A DNA stretch of 64,000 nucleotides from assembly GCA_035445085.1 (NCBI GenBank), contig DAOMQA010000002.1, forward strand, positions 62,001 through 126,000. Reading direction: 5' to 3'. The stretch comes from JBDHXE01 sp035445085 (GTDB taxonomy: Bacteria; Bacteroidota; Ignavibacteria; Kapaibacteriales; UBA2268). How positions within the stretch are numbered: the first letter of the stretch is position 1; every line of letters begins with the position of its first letter. Below are positions 1-9,591 of this stretch, one piece after another. The notes below the pieces were generated by a model that saw only the letters and a list, made by a program, of their open reading frames with translations, was not told the origin of the DNA and did not search any database. The position numbers were made by a program, and so were the translations under genes.

Positions 1-699
1 TTGCTTGCTACTTATTAGCTCCAAAAATAAGATTTGGCTTTTCTCAATATCATTATGAGCAAAATAAGTCGATGCTAAATGATACTTTATATAATCATCT
101 TCTGGATTTAAATCTAATTCATTTCTCAACATTTTTAAGTTTCTCTCTAACTTCTCTTCATTTATTTCAGAGTAGCCAGAATGAGTAATTTCAAATTCAC
201 TATCAATTACTACATAATTTTGGTTTTCAATCGATTCTCGAATTTGTTCATGAATAGCCCCTTGATATTTAAAAGCATTGTTCTTGCGAAACATTCTAGT
301 ATACCGATGTAATGTCGAAGATTGCCCACTATCTAAAATATTTTTGATAATAAAGTTAATACCTCCGATTTTAGTATTATTATGATAATTTAAAAAAACT
401 TCGCTATCAAACATACTAATATATTCATCGGAATCCAACATTATTACCCATTCTGTGCTAATTAATTTTAATCCATGATTTCTTTGTTCAGCAAAGCTGT
501 TAGACCATTTTCTAAAGTGAACTTCACAAGCACTTCTTTGAGCTAGCTCTATTGTCCCATCTGTAGAACCACTATCAACAATCACAATATTTTGTGTAAT
601 CTTTTTTGCGGATAGAATTGCTTTATTTATGGTATTAATAGAATTATAAGTAAGTATTATAATTCCAATTAAATTATTATTAAATTGATAATTTTTCAT
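1..699 (-). CDS. Family 2 glycosyltransferase, C-terminus cut by window edge
   Basis: The reading frame opens at an ATG (699, minus strand) and runs off the left edge, giving 233 visible residues. It begins with a GT-A Rossmann start (IGIIILTYNS), then IVDSGSTDGT and the metal-binding region MLDSDEY, which are hallmarks of family 2 glycosyltransferases. The RNHGLK and HEQI segments resemble the WaaE/KdtX-like group that decorates lipopolysaccharide core. The visible end (DDYIKYHLASTYFAHNDIE) looks like the start of a TPR tail. A role in cell-surface glycan synthesis is inferred. It is divergent from the next gene, with only about 45 bp between them. Confidence 0.85.
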   Translation of the reverse strand, partial: MKNYQFNNNLIGIIILTYNSINTINKAILSAKKITQNIVIVDSGSTDGTIELAQRSACEVHFRKWSNSFAEQRNHGLKLISTEWVIMLDSDEYISMFDSEVFLNYHNNTKIGGINFIIKNILDSGQSSTLHRYTRMFRKNNAFKYQGAIHEQIRESIENQNYVVIDSEFEITHSGYSEINEEKLERNLKMLRNELDLNPEDDYIKYHLASTYFAHNDIEKSQILFLELISSKQ

Positions 700-744
700 T
701 ATATTTAGATTATGTAAATATTCAATGTAATATAATAAAAAGTT

Positions 745-1053
745 TTGATAAACCCTGAGAATAAAAAATTGATGGATTTGCTTAGGCGTTCTAAGCGACT
801 TCAACCAAAAACCTATTTAGATGTTTTAGCTGAACAGGGTTGGTTAGATTTGTATTTAGATAATTATTCTAAAGATAGAATGCAGAATGACACAGAATAC
901 AAGAATAGAGTTTATGATGCTATGTATAATTATTCTAAAGAATTGAATGAAGATGTCGAAATATACTTTTTAGAGCAATTTGTGGAATGTTTAAGTTATT
1001 TTAACGAATATACTAAAGTATGCAGGATAGCAACACAATCAGACCAGAAATAA
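745..1053 (+). CDS. Small hypothetical protein, upstream partner of a coiled-coil membrane protein
   Basis: A 102-residue protein of unknown function. It is charged, predicted helical, and has no signal peptide or membrane segment. The frame can start at TTG 745 or at ATG 772 (which begins MDLLRRSKRLQ). Neither has a clear Shine-Dalgarno, so the shorter 93-residue form is equally possible. Its last 34 bases overlap the start of the coiled-coil gene at 1020, which implies translational coupling and probably a shared job. I do not recognise the family. Confidence 0.55.
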   Translation: MINPENKKLMDLLRRSKRLQPKTYLDVLAEQGWLDLYLDNYSKDRMQNDTEYKNRVYDAMYNYSKELNEDVEIYFLEQFVECLSYFNEYTKVCRIATQSDQK

Positions 1054-2042
1054 GAGGATTGTTCGAGGTTGTAAAACAACAATCTAAGCAATACATGGAA
1101 GCTTTTGAGCAATTAGAGAATCAAAAGTTAGAATATCAGCATATTATAAACGACATAAATAATTTAGCGGATTCGCTTACACTCAAGATTAATCATGAGA
1201 TATTCAGCTTCAAGCAAAAGTATGAAGATTTAAGTAAAATTCTTACAATAGAAACAAACAAGACTTTAGATAAATATAAAGAAATAGCTGACTTAGCCCA
1301 GCTACAAACATCTTACAGCAAAGCACTTGAATCGATAACCTTAATCAAAGGAAGTATTGAAAAAAATACATTACAGCTACAAAAAGAAAGCGAAGAGTAT
1401 ATACGTGAATTTAATTTCCTTAAAAATAACACTAATAAAGAAATTAATTTAATCTTATCAGACAAAGAAGAGCTAATAAGGCGAATTTCTAAAGAAGAAA
1501 TAGCTATTTGGTCGAACGAAATTAATACTCAATTCAAATCTGCTTCAACAAGGCTAAACAAGTTAGAACAATCCTTTAGTTTAAGCAATTCCCAGCTATC
1601 CAATGATTTCAAGCGATTATACAAAGATTTAGATAACATCAAATCCTTAGTTAAAAATTTTAATAAGAAAGATATTGAAGAAAATAAGCACCGCTTAGAC
1701 AGCGTAGAGCAGAATCTATCTAAGTACGATCAAAGTTTGGCTTCTTTATCTTCTGACTTTTATCATTTTAAAATCAAGAATGAGTCTCCTTTGGCGCCAA
1801 TACAGAGCTTAGAAAATGAGATTAAAGAAACGATGAAACCAGTTCAAAGCTCAGTAGATAATTCAATTACAGCCTTTTTTGGTAAAGACTACGAAGATGA
1901 ACACAAAAAATTACTCTTGAGACTTAATAAGACAGAGTCAGCACTTGGTGAATTACAATCAAAATATAATTCTGCCCAGCTAATTGCAATAGGTTCTATT
2001 ATTATCGCTATACTTAGCATTGCAATTGCAATTGCAATTTAG
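1020..2042 (+). CDS. Coiled-coil protein with C-terminal membrane anchor
   Basis: A 340-residue protein that is almost entirely Lys/Glu/Gln/Asn-rich helix with heptad-like spacing (about residues 15-300). It ends in one hydrophobic segment, about residues 319-340 (IAIGSIIIAILSIAIAIAI). With no signal peptide, it should be a tail-anchored inner-membrane protein with a long cytoplasmic coiled coil. The gene starts inside the preceding small gene. The last codons are a tandem ATTGCA hexamer repeat (2019-2039). The function is unknown. A structural or tethering role is only a guess. Confidence 0.7.
   Translation: MQDSNTIRPEIRGLFEVVKQQSKQYMEAFEQLENQKLEYQHIINDINNLADSLTLKINHEIFSFKQKYEDLSKILTIETNKTLDKYKEIADLAQLQTSYSKALESITLIKGSIEKNTLQLQKESEEYIREFNFLKNNTNKEINLILSDKEELIRRISKEEIAIWSNEINTQFKSASTRLNKLEQSFSLSNSQLSNDFKRLYKDLDNIKSLVKNFNKKDIEENKHRLDSVEQNLSKYDQSLASLSSDFYHFKIKNESPLAPIQSLENEIKETMKPVQSSVDNSITAFFGKDYEDEHKKLLLRLNKTESALGELQSKYNSAQLIAIGSIIIAILSIAIAIAI
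2019..2039 (+). repeat. Tandem ATTGCA hexamer repeat at a gene 3' end
   Basis: Three and a half copies of ATTGCA in tandem encode the alternating Ile-Ala end of a membrane segment. The tract ends directly before the stop codon, so slippage in units of six bases would add or remove Ile-Ala pairs without shifting the frame. Confidence 0.8.
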
Positions 2043-2095
2043 TACCTTGATATTTATTCAATTAACTATATTTAACACACTAATCATTTTTATAT

Positions 2096-2103
2096 TATAT
2101 TTG
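2096..2103 (+). promoter_or_regulatory. Bacteroidota-type -7 promoter element (TATATTTG)
   Basis: TATATTTG matches TAnnTTTG exactly and lies 33 bases before the ATG at 2136, a normal distance for a promoter with a short leader. I do not see a convincing -33 TTG at the usual spacing, so this is a moderate call. Confidence 0.45.
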
Positions 2104-2135
2104 TATTAATGAATTAACAATAGATACATAAATAT

Positions 2136-2870
2136 ATGCTCAAAATTACTATATTGATAATTTTATTTTCTTTTTCTCTGGCTAAAGCTCAGCGTGATAG
2201 CTCTGCTAATACTATAATGATAAAGGAAAAAGAGCAATCAGCGTTAGAAATCCTCAAAAATAGCCTAAAAGATAGTACAAATAATAGCAATAAACTTCCT
2301 ACAGAGAATAACTTTACCAAAGAACAAGATAGCGCATTTAATAGGGCTTATAATAGCCACTTGCCATTTTTCACTTTATTGAACAGTGGAATAGAATATT
2401 CTAATGACCTTTGGCTACTTCATAAAGAATTAGAAAAGGGTACTCCTTGGCAAATTGCGTTAGACAATATCAGAAATATTCCACGTGAGTTCTATATTCC
2501 TTCTGGCGTAGAAATGGTCCATCACGAAATAGCTATTCAGAACTCTCAATTTATTCCTTTTGTAAAAACTATACCACAATATGGCAAGTTTAATATTCAA
2601 GAAATTTTAAACTTCTTTGGCTTAGTGGAAGATATATCCCCAGCTATTTCTTATTCAATAGATTTTGTAGCAGAAGTAGAAGTAGTAATTTATTCAGTCA
2701 GTTCAACAGTAGTAGCAACGCTTTTCCACGGGCGACAAGTACCCAGCAAGTATACTATTACTTGGAACGGGCGTGATTCACAAGGCAAAATAATGCCTGA
2801 AGGCGATTATATTGGCGAAGTAAGGATAGGAAACGACAAATTTATCCGTAAAAGAATAAGGTTAAGATAG
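2136..2870 (+). CDS. Exported protein with C-terminal FlgD-like Ig domain
   Basis: A 244-residue protein with a signal peptide (residues 1-18, ending AKA). The middle is unassigned. The C-terminal roughly 75 residues form a FlgD-like immunoglobulin fold: VVATLFHGRQVPSKYTITWN, then GRDSQGKIMPEGDYIGEV. This module is common near the ends of T9SS cargo, but here the chain stops in basic KRIRLR and I do not see a canonical sorting domain after it. It is convergent with the bat operon, with only two bases between the stop codons. A surface or periplasmic location is inferred and the function is unknown. Confidence 0.7.
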   Translation: MLKITILIILFSFSLAKAQRDSSANTIMIKEKEQSALEILKNSLKDSTNNSNKLPTENNFTKEQDSAFNRAYNSHLPFFTLLNSGIEYSNDLWLLHKELEKGTPWQIALDNIRNIPREFYIPSGVEMVHHEIAIQNSQFIPFVKTIPQYGKFNIQEILNFFGLVEDISPAISYSIDFVAEVEVVIYSVSSTVVATLFHGRQVPSKYTITWNGRDSQGKIMPEGDYIGEVRIGNDKFIRKRIRLR

Positions 2871-2872
2871 CG

Positions 2873-3631
2873 TTATATAACTTCAAAGCTATTCATCTGT
2901 ATCCAGCCAACATTCCCATTTTGAATTTTTACTTCATACCAATTATTTATATTCTCTAAGATTTGTACTTTTGTTCCTTCGTGCAATATAAATAAATCAG
3001 TAGCATTGTTATCAGGGGAGCTCTTTACATATACACTCGGAACATAGATAATACCATAATTTTTTAAGTTCTCTTTAATAGATACCCTAAAAGTCATAAA
3101 CATCGTAAAAACTCCAATGACAAAGGTTATTACAGCAGTCATAAACAGACTCTTTTTAACATTAAATTGGAAAGAAAACCAAAAGGTAAGGAATACAAAT
3201 AGCAAAGTTATCCAAATTAACCCAATTGACATATAAGCCCAAGTATCAGAGTTTGCTAAATCTAAGAGATCTTCGTACCATTCCACAAAGAATAGCTTTG
3301 GCAATGGCTCAAACTTATCAACTATCTTTAAGTTGGCAAGTTTTAAATTAAAGTTAATATCTTCATTAAATGGATCTAATAGCTTAGCACGTTCATAATT
3401 AAGAATTGCTTGAGGGATTTTATCTAATCGGTAGTAAGTATTGGCTAAATTATAATAAATAGTAGCATTCGTATACCCAGAGTCTAATAAACCTATATAA
3501 ATATCCTTAGCATGGTCGTATTGCCCTGCATTATATAGTCCTGTTGCCTTATTAAAGGCAGCATCTCCATCAAAAGAGTAAAGGCTTATAGGTAAGATTA
3601 TCAATAATAATATCAAAATTATATTTTTCAC
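2873..3631 (-). CDS. batE: BatE-like protein (TPR, two membrane segments, SH3b)
   Basis: A 252-residue protein with a signal peptide, TPR repeats over about residues 23-100 (YYNLANTYYRLDKIPQAILNY), two membrane segments at about 132-152 and 162-182, and a C-terminal bacterial SH3 domain (VYVKSSPDNN ... GWIQMNSF). This is the architecture of BatE in Bacteroidota aerotolerance operons. Its start overlaps the stop of batD by 4 bases. Bat proteins are thought to form an envelope complex linked to oxidative stress tolerance, but the biochemical role is not known. Confidence 0.8.
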   Translation of the reverse strand: MKNIILILLLIILPISLYSFDGDAAFNKATGLYNAGQYDHAKDIYIGLLDSGYTNATIYYNLANTYYRLDKIPQAILNYERAKLLDPFNEDINFNLKLANLKIVDKFEPLPKLFFVEWYEDLLDLANSDTWAYMSIGLIWITLLFVFLTFWFSFQFNVKKSLFMTAVITFVIGVFTMFMTFRVSIKENLKNYGIIYVPSVYVKSSPDNNATDLFILHEGTKVQILENINNWYEVKIQNGNVGWIQMNSFEVI

Positions 3632-5472
3632 TTTATTTCTCCCTCTAATTGAGTTATTACATCGACCGCATCTTTATATATGTCTTCGTTTCTTTTATTA
3701 GCTGTACTTGGAGCATAGCGAGCAAATTCTGCTTCATCTAATGTTCCTAAAAACTTATTAATAGAGTTTTCTGATATGTTGCGAGCATTAAGTATATTTC
3801 TTACATTATCTTTTGTTAGGTCAGAATTTGGAATTAAAAGTTTATCGCTTATATAACCCCACAATGCTTTATTGATTTCTTCATAAAACTTATCATTATG
3901 ATTCTGTTTCATTAACTTACTTGCCAAGGCTAATCGCTTCTTTGATAATTTCGTTGCTTTTTTTGTTCTAAATTGCAACATATCTTGCGCTTCAGTTAAT
4001 CTCTTACGTTTATACCAAAGCAATAAAGCTAACAAAATAAAAGGTAAAATAAGCCAAAACCAAAAGTATGTTGATTTAAAAAACTTTCTTGGATAAGGCA
4101 CTAAGTCGTCAGCATTAATTTTAATAAATCTAATATCTTTGCCAATCAATTCAACTTCTTCTTTGCGTATCCCGCTAACCAAACTATTATTACCATTATC
4201 TGCTCCTTTCTCTACAGAAATATTGAATTGAGGTGAAGACAGCGTTTTGTATGCATTATGCGACAAATCAAAGTATGTAAAGCCTATTGGGTCTATTTTA
4301 AATTCACCGGCATTTCTCGGTATAATAATATATTCATATACCATGCTACCGCTAATACCCGAAATAGTTGTATTAGTATTGTCTGTAACCTTAGGGTCGT
4401 ATACTTCAAAGCCAGGAGGAAAATTTATTTTGGGAGCTTCTATTAACTTTAAATTTCCACTACCACTAATAGTTAATTTTAATGTAATTGGCTCACCTGT
4501 CTTTGTTTTGTCCTTATCTAAATTTGCATTCATTTGCATATTACCCACTGCGCCAGCAAAGGATTCGGGAGCGTGTGGAGGTAGGGGAGTAACGTCAATA
4601 GCTATAGCGTCAGATTTAGCTACATAGTTAAAATCTTGGTAATTGTCATTAAAAAAAGAATCGTTAAAAAAGTCATCAAATAGAGAACCACTTCGTCGGC
4701 GTTGCCCGCCATCTACTTTTAGCCTCACTATAAATTCAAATTCATAGGGGTCTATATTAAGGCTGCCGCTTCTCTGTGGGAATAATACGACTTGTTTTAT
4801 AGCTGCAACATTATAATTAACCCCATTTATTAGTTCTCTTTTCCACGACAGTTTTTCAACATTCAAGTCCTGCGTCCAAAACCCATCAAAGGAAGGAATT
4901 TTCTTAGGATTCATCTGAAGCGGATTAAGTTGTGGATGAATATATAATTTATATGTGGCAACCAGTTGCTCGCCTTGATGCACTTTTCTTTTATTTACTT
5001 CTACTCTTAGGAATATATTTTTTTTAAGTATATCTTGAGCTTGATTATTAAGTGTTTTTTGTCTATTCTGCTCTTGCAAGCGGTTTTGCTTTTGCGCATC
5101 TGATTCAGGCAATACTTCAATTTTTACTGAATTGGAACGTAAAGTATAAGCACCAGATGTAATTGTAGCAGGGTCTATTGTAAATTTTCCAGTTTTATCT
5201 GCCGTTAATACATAAGAAAAGGATAAGGATCTTGTCATTCTCTGATTTATAATTTGAACACTTTGCGACTGCATAGGTCCACTTAACACTGTAAGACCCT
5301 TGAACGTAGGTCCCTTAAAATTAGAACCTTCTCCATTTACAGCGAATGTAATAGTGATTCTTTCGCCAACATGAACAGGATTTCTATCAACCGATGCTGT
5401 AAATTCTGGCTCTTGTGCCAACAATACGTTGCACATTAAAAGTATAATAATGATATGTGATAATTTATTCAT
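3628..5472 (-). CDS. batD: BatD oxygen-tolerance protein
   Basis: A 614-residue protein: a signal peptide (residues 1-19), a large periplasmic region of Ig-like beta domains starting FTASVDRNPVHVGERITITF (the family's opening motif), one membrane segment near residues 468-490, and a roughly 125-residue basic cytoplasmic tail. Length and order fit the BatD family. It sits between batC and batE in a tightly packed operon (6-base gap upstream, 4-base overlap downstream). A Ser/Asp/Phe-rich insert at about residues 263-280 (RRRSGSLFDDFFNDSFFNDN) is low complexity. Confidence 0.88.
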   Translation of the reverse strand: MNKLSHIIIILLMCNVLLAQEPEFTASVDRNPVHVGERITITFAVNGEGSNFKGPTFKGLTVLSGPMQSQSVQIINQRMTRSLSFSYVLTADKTGKFTIDPATITSGAYTLRSNSVKIEVLPESDAQKQNRLQEQNRQKTLNNQAQDILKKNIFLRVEVNKRKVHQGEQLVATYKLYIHPQLNPLQMNPKKIPSFDGFWTQDLNVEKLSWKRELINGVNYNVAAIKQVVLFPQRSGSLNIDPYEFEFIVRLKVDGGQRRRSGSLFDDFFNDSFFNDNYQDFNYVAKSDAIAIDVTPLPPHAPESFAGAVGNMQMNANLDKDKTKTGEPITLKLTISGSGNLKLIEAPKINFPPGFEVYDPKVTDNTNTTISGISGSMVYEYIIIPRNAGEFKIDPIGFTYFDLSHNAYKTLSSPQFNISVEKGADNGNNSLVSGIRKEEVELIGKDIRFIKINADDLVPYPRKFFKSTYFWFWLILPFILLALLLWYKRKRLTEAQDMLQFRTKKATKLSKKRLALASKLMKQNHNDKFYEEINKALWGYISDKLLIPNSDLTKDNVRNILNARNISENSINKFLGTLDEAEFARYAPSTANKRNEDIYKDAVDVITQLEGEIK

Positions 5473-5478
5473 ACTCGT

Positions 5479-6270
5479 TTACCAATTCTTTTCTAATTTT
5501 TTACGGTCACTCTTCTCTTTCTTAAGTTTTTTCTGAATTTCTCTTTCTTCCTTTGATAGAGCATTTAATATTCTTTCGGCATCATCTTTCGAGATTCTTT
5601 GCTGTCTTTCGCCTGCTTTAGCATCTGTTTCCTTCCCTTTTTGATCGCCATTTTGTCCATTACTTTCTTGAGTATCTTTATTTTTGTCGGAATTATTCTC
5701 TTTCCCTTGTTGCTGATTTTGCTGGTTCTGATTTTGTTGATTTTTATCTTGTTGGGGCTGTTTTTTGTTACCGTCCTGTTTATCGTTTTGATTTTGCTGT
5801 TGTTGTTGATTCTGATTTTGCTGTTGCTGTTGCTGTTGCTGTTGTTGTTGTTCCATTAAGAACTTACGTGCCATTTCGTAATTATAACGAGTGTCGTTAT
5901 CCTTAGGATTGAGCTTTAAAGCACTTTTATACGCCTCTAAACTTTCCTGATAGTTCTTATGCTTAAAAAAGGAATTCCCTAAATTATGAAAAGCAGCCGA
6001 AGCCATTTTGTCATCTTTGCTCATTTTAGCAACCTCTTCAAATTTTTGTGCTGCTTCTTCATATTTGCCTTGTTTGTATAAGGCATCCCCAAGATTAAAA
6101 ACCGACTCTGTTTTCATTTCTTGCTCTAGCGCTTTCCGATAATTTAACTCTGATTCACTATATTTACCATCATTATACAATTTGTTTCCTTCTCTAATTA
6201 ATGGTCTGCTGTCCTCAGAATAACAACTATAAGAAATTAGTATAAACAATATAAGTATTAGTAGTTTCAT
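5479..6270 (-). CDS. batC: BatC-like TPR protein with poly-glutamine tail
   Basis: A 263-residue protein. An N-terminal hydrophobic signal (residues 1-16; a Cys at 16 follows, but the lipobox is not classical) is followed by three TPR units over about residues 22-135. A poly-Gln run of about 12 begins near residue 141, then a long Gln/Asn/Lys/Asp-rich stretch to about 215 and a basic helical end (ALSKEEREIQKKLKKEKS). TPR plus Gln-rich tail is usual for BatC. The gene overlaps the VWA gene upstream by 4 bases. The CAG/CAA run is a possible length-variation site. Confidence 0.85.
   Translation of the reverse strand: MKLLILILFILISYSCYSEDSRPLIREGNKLYNDGKYSESELNYRKALEQEMKTESVFNLGDALYKQGKYEEAAQKFEEVAKMSKDDKMASAAFHNLGNSFFKHKNYQESLEAYKSALKLNPKDNDTRYNYEMARKFLMEQQQQQQQQQQQNQNQQQQQNQNDKQDGNKKQPQQDKNQQNQNQQNQQQGKENNSDKNKDTQESNGQNGDQKGKETDAKAGERQQRISKDDAERILNALSKEEREIQKKLKKEKSDRKKLEKNW
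5815..5856 (-). repeat. CAA/CAG trinucleotide tract encoding poly-Gln
   Basis: Read on the minus strand this is a run of mixed CAA and CAG codons, giving about 12 consecutive glutamines, continued by further Gln/Asn codons. It is the lowest-complexity coding sequence in the window. Confidence 0.85.
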
Positions 6271-7298
6271 CCTTCTCTCCCAAACAGCTTAGTTATTGGA
6301 TTAAACTTAGTTTTATGTTCGCTAATTAATAACTCTAAAATTAAAAAAAAGATTGCTAATCCTAAAAAATATTGGTATCTGCTTTCATAGTTTGTAAACT
6401 GCTTACTACCAAATTCTAATTTATCCATTGTACTAATCTTGTCGAGTATACTTACTAAATCAATATCAGAACCAGTATAAAACTCACCATTTGAAGCAAT
6501 AGCAACTTGCTGTAATACTTCTGGCACAAGCTTTGTCATCACAGTATTATTTTCATTATCCTTCAGAAAACTTACAATTCTATTATTCTGGTATATAGGT
6601 ATAGGCGCTCCATTTATGGTTCCCATTCCTACACAATGTATAATAATATTTTTCTCTGCGGCTTCCTTTGCTGCACCCACAGCATCATCTTCGTGATTTT
6701 CTCCATCGGAAATTATGATTAAAGCACGGCTTTTAGTATTGTCTTCACTATACATCCCCTCAGCGGCTTCAATTGCAGAGCCAATAGCTGTTCCTTGAGT
6801 GCTAACGATATCAGTTGATATTGTCGAAAGCATTAGCTTGGCAGCAGCATAATCGCTTGTTAATGGAAGTTGCACAAAAGATTTGCCAGCAAACACAACA
6901 ATACCTATTCTATCATTTTCTAATTTATCAATTAATTTTGAGATTTCTTGCTTAGCTCTATCTAATCTATTAGGTTTAATATCCTCTGCTAACATACTAT
7001 TAGATACATCTAAAGCAATAATCAACTCAACACCCTTTCGTTTCACCTCTTCTAATTTAGTGCCTATTTGGGGATTTGCTAAGGTAATTACTAAAGAAGA
7101 AAACGATAGCATTAATAAAATGAATTTAAAGAAAGGTTTTGAACCAGAATAATTACCTATTAATGAAGTAATTAATTCAGTGTCTCCAATAGTCTTTAGC
7201 TTTTTTCTACGCCACCTACGATACAAATAGTATATTATAAACAATATTGGCAAAGCAAGCAAGCCATATAAAAACTCTATATGTTCAAATTTTATCAT
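6267..7298 (-). CDS. batB: BatA/BatB-type von Willebrand factor A membrane protein
   Basis: A 343-residue protein with membrane segments near residues 8-26 and 56-75, then a VWA domain whose MIDAS motif is intact (D97-x-S99-x-S101, in IALDVSNSM), and a C-terminal membrane segment (about 309-327). Two N-terminal segments, the VWA domain and one C-terminal segment are the BatA/BatB plan. It is first in the minus-strand operon; about 220 bp of non-coding DNA separate it from the divergent chemoreceptor gene. Only one VWA gene is present, and no DUF58 or MoxR ATPase gene is nearby, so the usual partners must lie elsewhere or be missing. Confidence 0.85.
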   Translation of the reverse strand: MIKFEHIEFLYGLLALPILFIIYYLYRRWRRKKLKTIGDTELITSLIGNYSGSKPFFKFILLMLSFSSLVITLANPQIGTKLEEVKRKGVELIIALDVSNSMLAEDIKPNRLDRAKQEISKLIDKLENDRIGIVVFAGKSFVQLPLTSDYAAAKLMLSTISTDIVSTQGTAIGSAIEAAEGMYSEDNTKSRALIIISDGENHEDDAVGAAKEAAEKNIIIHCVGMGTINGAPIPIYQNNRIVSFLKDNENNTVMTKLVPEVLQQVAIASNGEFYTGSDIDLVSILDKISTMDKLEFGSKQFTNYESRYQYFLGLAIFFLILELLISEHKTKFNPITKLFGREG

Positions 7299-7518
7299 TA
7301 ATTTTAATGTATATTAACAGAATTGGGACGCATTTTGCTTAGTATAAGTGTATATTTTAATCTAATATTATTCATACTACCACTTATAATTAACTAATCG
7401 CCCGCTTGCCTCAAATAAACTACTTAATTTCGCTTATTGTAAGTATTTTCATTTAATAATTTAAAAAAATAAAAAAAAATGATTAATTTTATAAATTATA
7501 TTTTTCTAAAAACCAAAA

Positions 7519-9591
7519 ATGATTTTTGTAAATAAAAGTTTAAGTTTTAGATTATCGCTTATCATACTTAGCTCACTTGTTGTGTTATTCTTTGTTATGT
7601 TCCCTTATTATTATATAGTTACGAAGAATTACATGTACAAAGACCTTAAAGAAGATGCAGTTAATATAGCTCAAGTCAATATTAGCAGAATATCATCCCA
7701 AACAGAGTCAGTACAGAAAATTCTACAATCTTATACTGCATATCTACAGACACAGCAGCTAGATAGCAATAATTTAGCTAATTTTTTACGTGAATCTGTT
7801 ATTATAAATAAAGATATTTTTGGTTCAACGATAGCTTTGGAGCCTTTCTCTATAAGTTCTACTATCAAAGAATATGCTCCATATTATTCAAGGAAAGGTG
7901 GAGGCATTACTTATACTGATCTATCCAGCAAGCAATATAATTATATGAATTGGGAATGGTACAAATCACCAAAAGAATCTGGGTACGCTATTTGGTCCGA
8001 ACCATATTTCGACAAAGGTGGAGGAGATGTAATGATGACAACATATTCTAACCCCCTATATCATTTTAGCAATGGTAACAAGAGATTTTTAGGAGTATCT
8101 ACTGTCGATTTGCCATTAGATTGGACAGAGAGAAGTATAGATAGTATTAAAATTTATGAATCTGGGTACGCATTTTTAATTTCACCCGGTGGGCGACTAA
8201 TTGCTCACAAGTATATCGATAAGGATTACAGCAACAAAGATATCTTAGCTTCAAGCGTTGATTCACTTCAGGAACTAAGATCTACAATACAATCAATGGT
8301 TGCAAGCAATGAAGGCTTTATTAACTACCATTGCCAATTTACTAACCAAGATGGTTTGCTTTACTTTAAAAAATTAGAATCTACAAATTGGCGATTAGCC
8401 TTATTCTTTCCAGAGAATGAATATATGGCAACATTCAACAATATGAATATTGTTATTTTCTTAATTGGTCTTACTGAATTTATTATACTATTAATTTTTA
8501 TTGGCTTAGTCTCAAGGAATATTACCAAACCTTTAGATAACATAGCCTTAGCTAACGAATCTATTGCAAATGGTAATTTAAGAGAGGCTGATAGCATTGT
8601 AAATAAGCTCTTAGATAATCGCTATAAGGGATTTAAAAAGCTATTATCAAAAGCAACGATGGGTAATATGAACTTCAAAAACCAGAAAAATGAAGTTATT
8701 AGAATGATTATGGCTAATAGAAAAATGCTTCAAAATCTTAGTAATTTAATTGGGAAAGTTCAAAAATCTAGTGCCGATATAAATAGCGCTGTTAGCCAGA
8801 TAAATTATTCTGCAAGGGAGTTAGAAACAACTGCTACCGAGCAATCATCTTCGACTAGGGAAGTAGCTGCTACCACAAATGCAATTGCAAAATCAGCTAA
8901 AGAGCTCAACAATGCGATGCTTGAAGCTGCCGACAAAATTGGCAATACTGTAGAATCTGCCCAAACAGGTAATGACAAACTAAATGAACTGAGTGGTTTA
9001 ATGAATGATTTCAATAAATCTACTCAAGCCTTCTCTATGAATTTATCTATGATAGCCGACAAAGCAAATAGAGTATCTGCAATAGTAACTACAATCACAA
9101 AGATTTCGGAGCAAACTAATCTACTATCTTTAAATGCAGCTATCGAAGCAGAAAGGGCAGGTGAGTATGGTAAGGGGTTTGCAATTGTGGCATACGAAAT
9201 TAATAGATTAGCCGACCAAACTCAAGACGCTTCAGAAGATATCGAATTTATGATTAAAGAAATGCAAAATACTGTTAGTAATGGCGTAGTCAAAATGGAT
9301 AAATTTACTCGCGATGTATTTTCGTCTGTAAATCAAGTAAGACAAATTAGTGAGTACTTTCAGTCTATTTTAGAGCAAGTTGAGGATATTAAGCCTATTT
9401 TTGAACATGTTTCTACTGAAGTTTATTCTCAAACTAATGCTGCCCAACAAATTAGTGAAGCAATGAGCCAATTGGAAATAACTGTAGATCAAACAAAGAA
9501 TGCTCTGATGGATTTTAAAGACGTTACTAAAGTGCTTTCAACCTCTATTCAAGAACTAATTAACGAGGTAAACTATTTTAAAACAAATTAA
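7519..9591 (+). CDS. Methyl-accepting chemotaxis protein with dCache sensor domain
   Basis: A 690-residue transmembrane chemoreceptor. A membrane segment (about residues 11-34) is followed by a periplasmic double-Cache domain (about 40-300; WSEPYFDKGGGDVMMTTYS is the typical dCache segment) and a second membrane segment (about 308-331). A HAMP-like start (ITKPLDNIALANESIANGN) is then interrupted or extended to about residue 415. The cytoplasmic coiled coil carries the conserved hairpin tip EQTNLLSLNAAIEAERAG from residue 531. I see no che genes nearby, so it is an orphan receptor here. It is followed without a gap by a Cache-like lipoprotein gene, a likely partner. Confidence 0.92.
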   Translation: MIFVNKSLSFRLSLIILSSLVVLFFVMFPYYYIVTKNYMYKDLKEDAVNIAQVNISRISSQTESVQKILQSYTAYLQTQQLDSNNLANFLRESVIINKDIFGSTIALEPFSISSTIKEYAPYYSRKGGGITYTDLSSKQYNYMNWEWYKSPKESGYAIWSEPYFDKGGGDVMMTTYSNPLYHFSNGNKRFLGVSTVDLPLDWTERSIDSIKIYESGYAFLISPGGRLIAHKYIDKDYSNKDILASSVDSLQELRSTIQSMVASNEGFINYHCQFTNQDGLLYFKKLESTNWRLALFFPENEYMATFNNMNIVIFLIGLTEFIILLIFIGLVSRNITKPLDNIALANESIANGNLREADSIVNKLLDNRYKGFKKLLSKATMGNMNFKNQKNEVIRMIMANRKMLQNLSNLIGKVQKSSADINSAVSQINYSARELETTATEQSSSTREVAATTNAIAKSAKELNNAMLEAADKIGNTVESAQTGNDKLNELSGLMNDFNKSTQAFSMNLSMIADKANRVSAIVTTITKISEQTNLLSLNAAIEAERAGEYGKGFAIVAYEINRLADQTQDASEDIEFMIKEMQNTVSNGVVKMDKFTRDVFSSVNQVRQISEYFQSILEQVEDIKPIFEHVSTEVYSQTNAAQQISEAMSQLEITVDQTKNALMDFKDVTKVLSTSIQELINEVNYFKTN

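Noticed and set aside
4247..4627. 126-codon open frame antisense to batD
   Set aside because: It lies wholly inside batD, has no homology I recognise and reads the reverse of a clear conserved gene.
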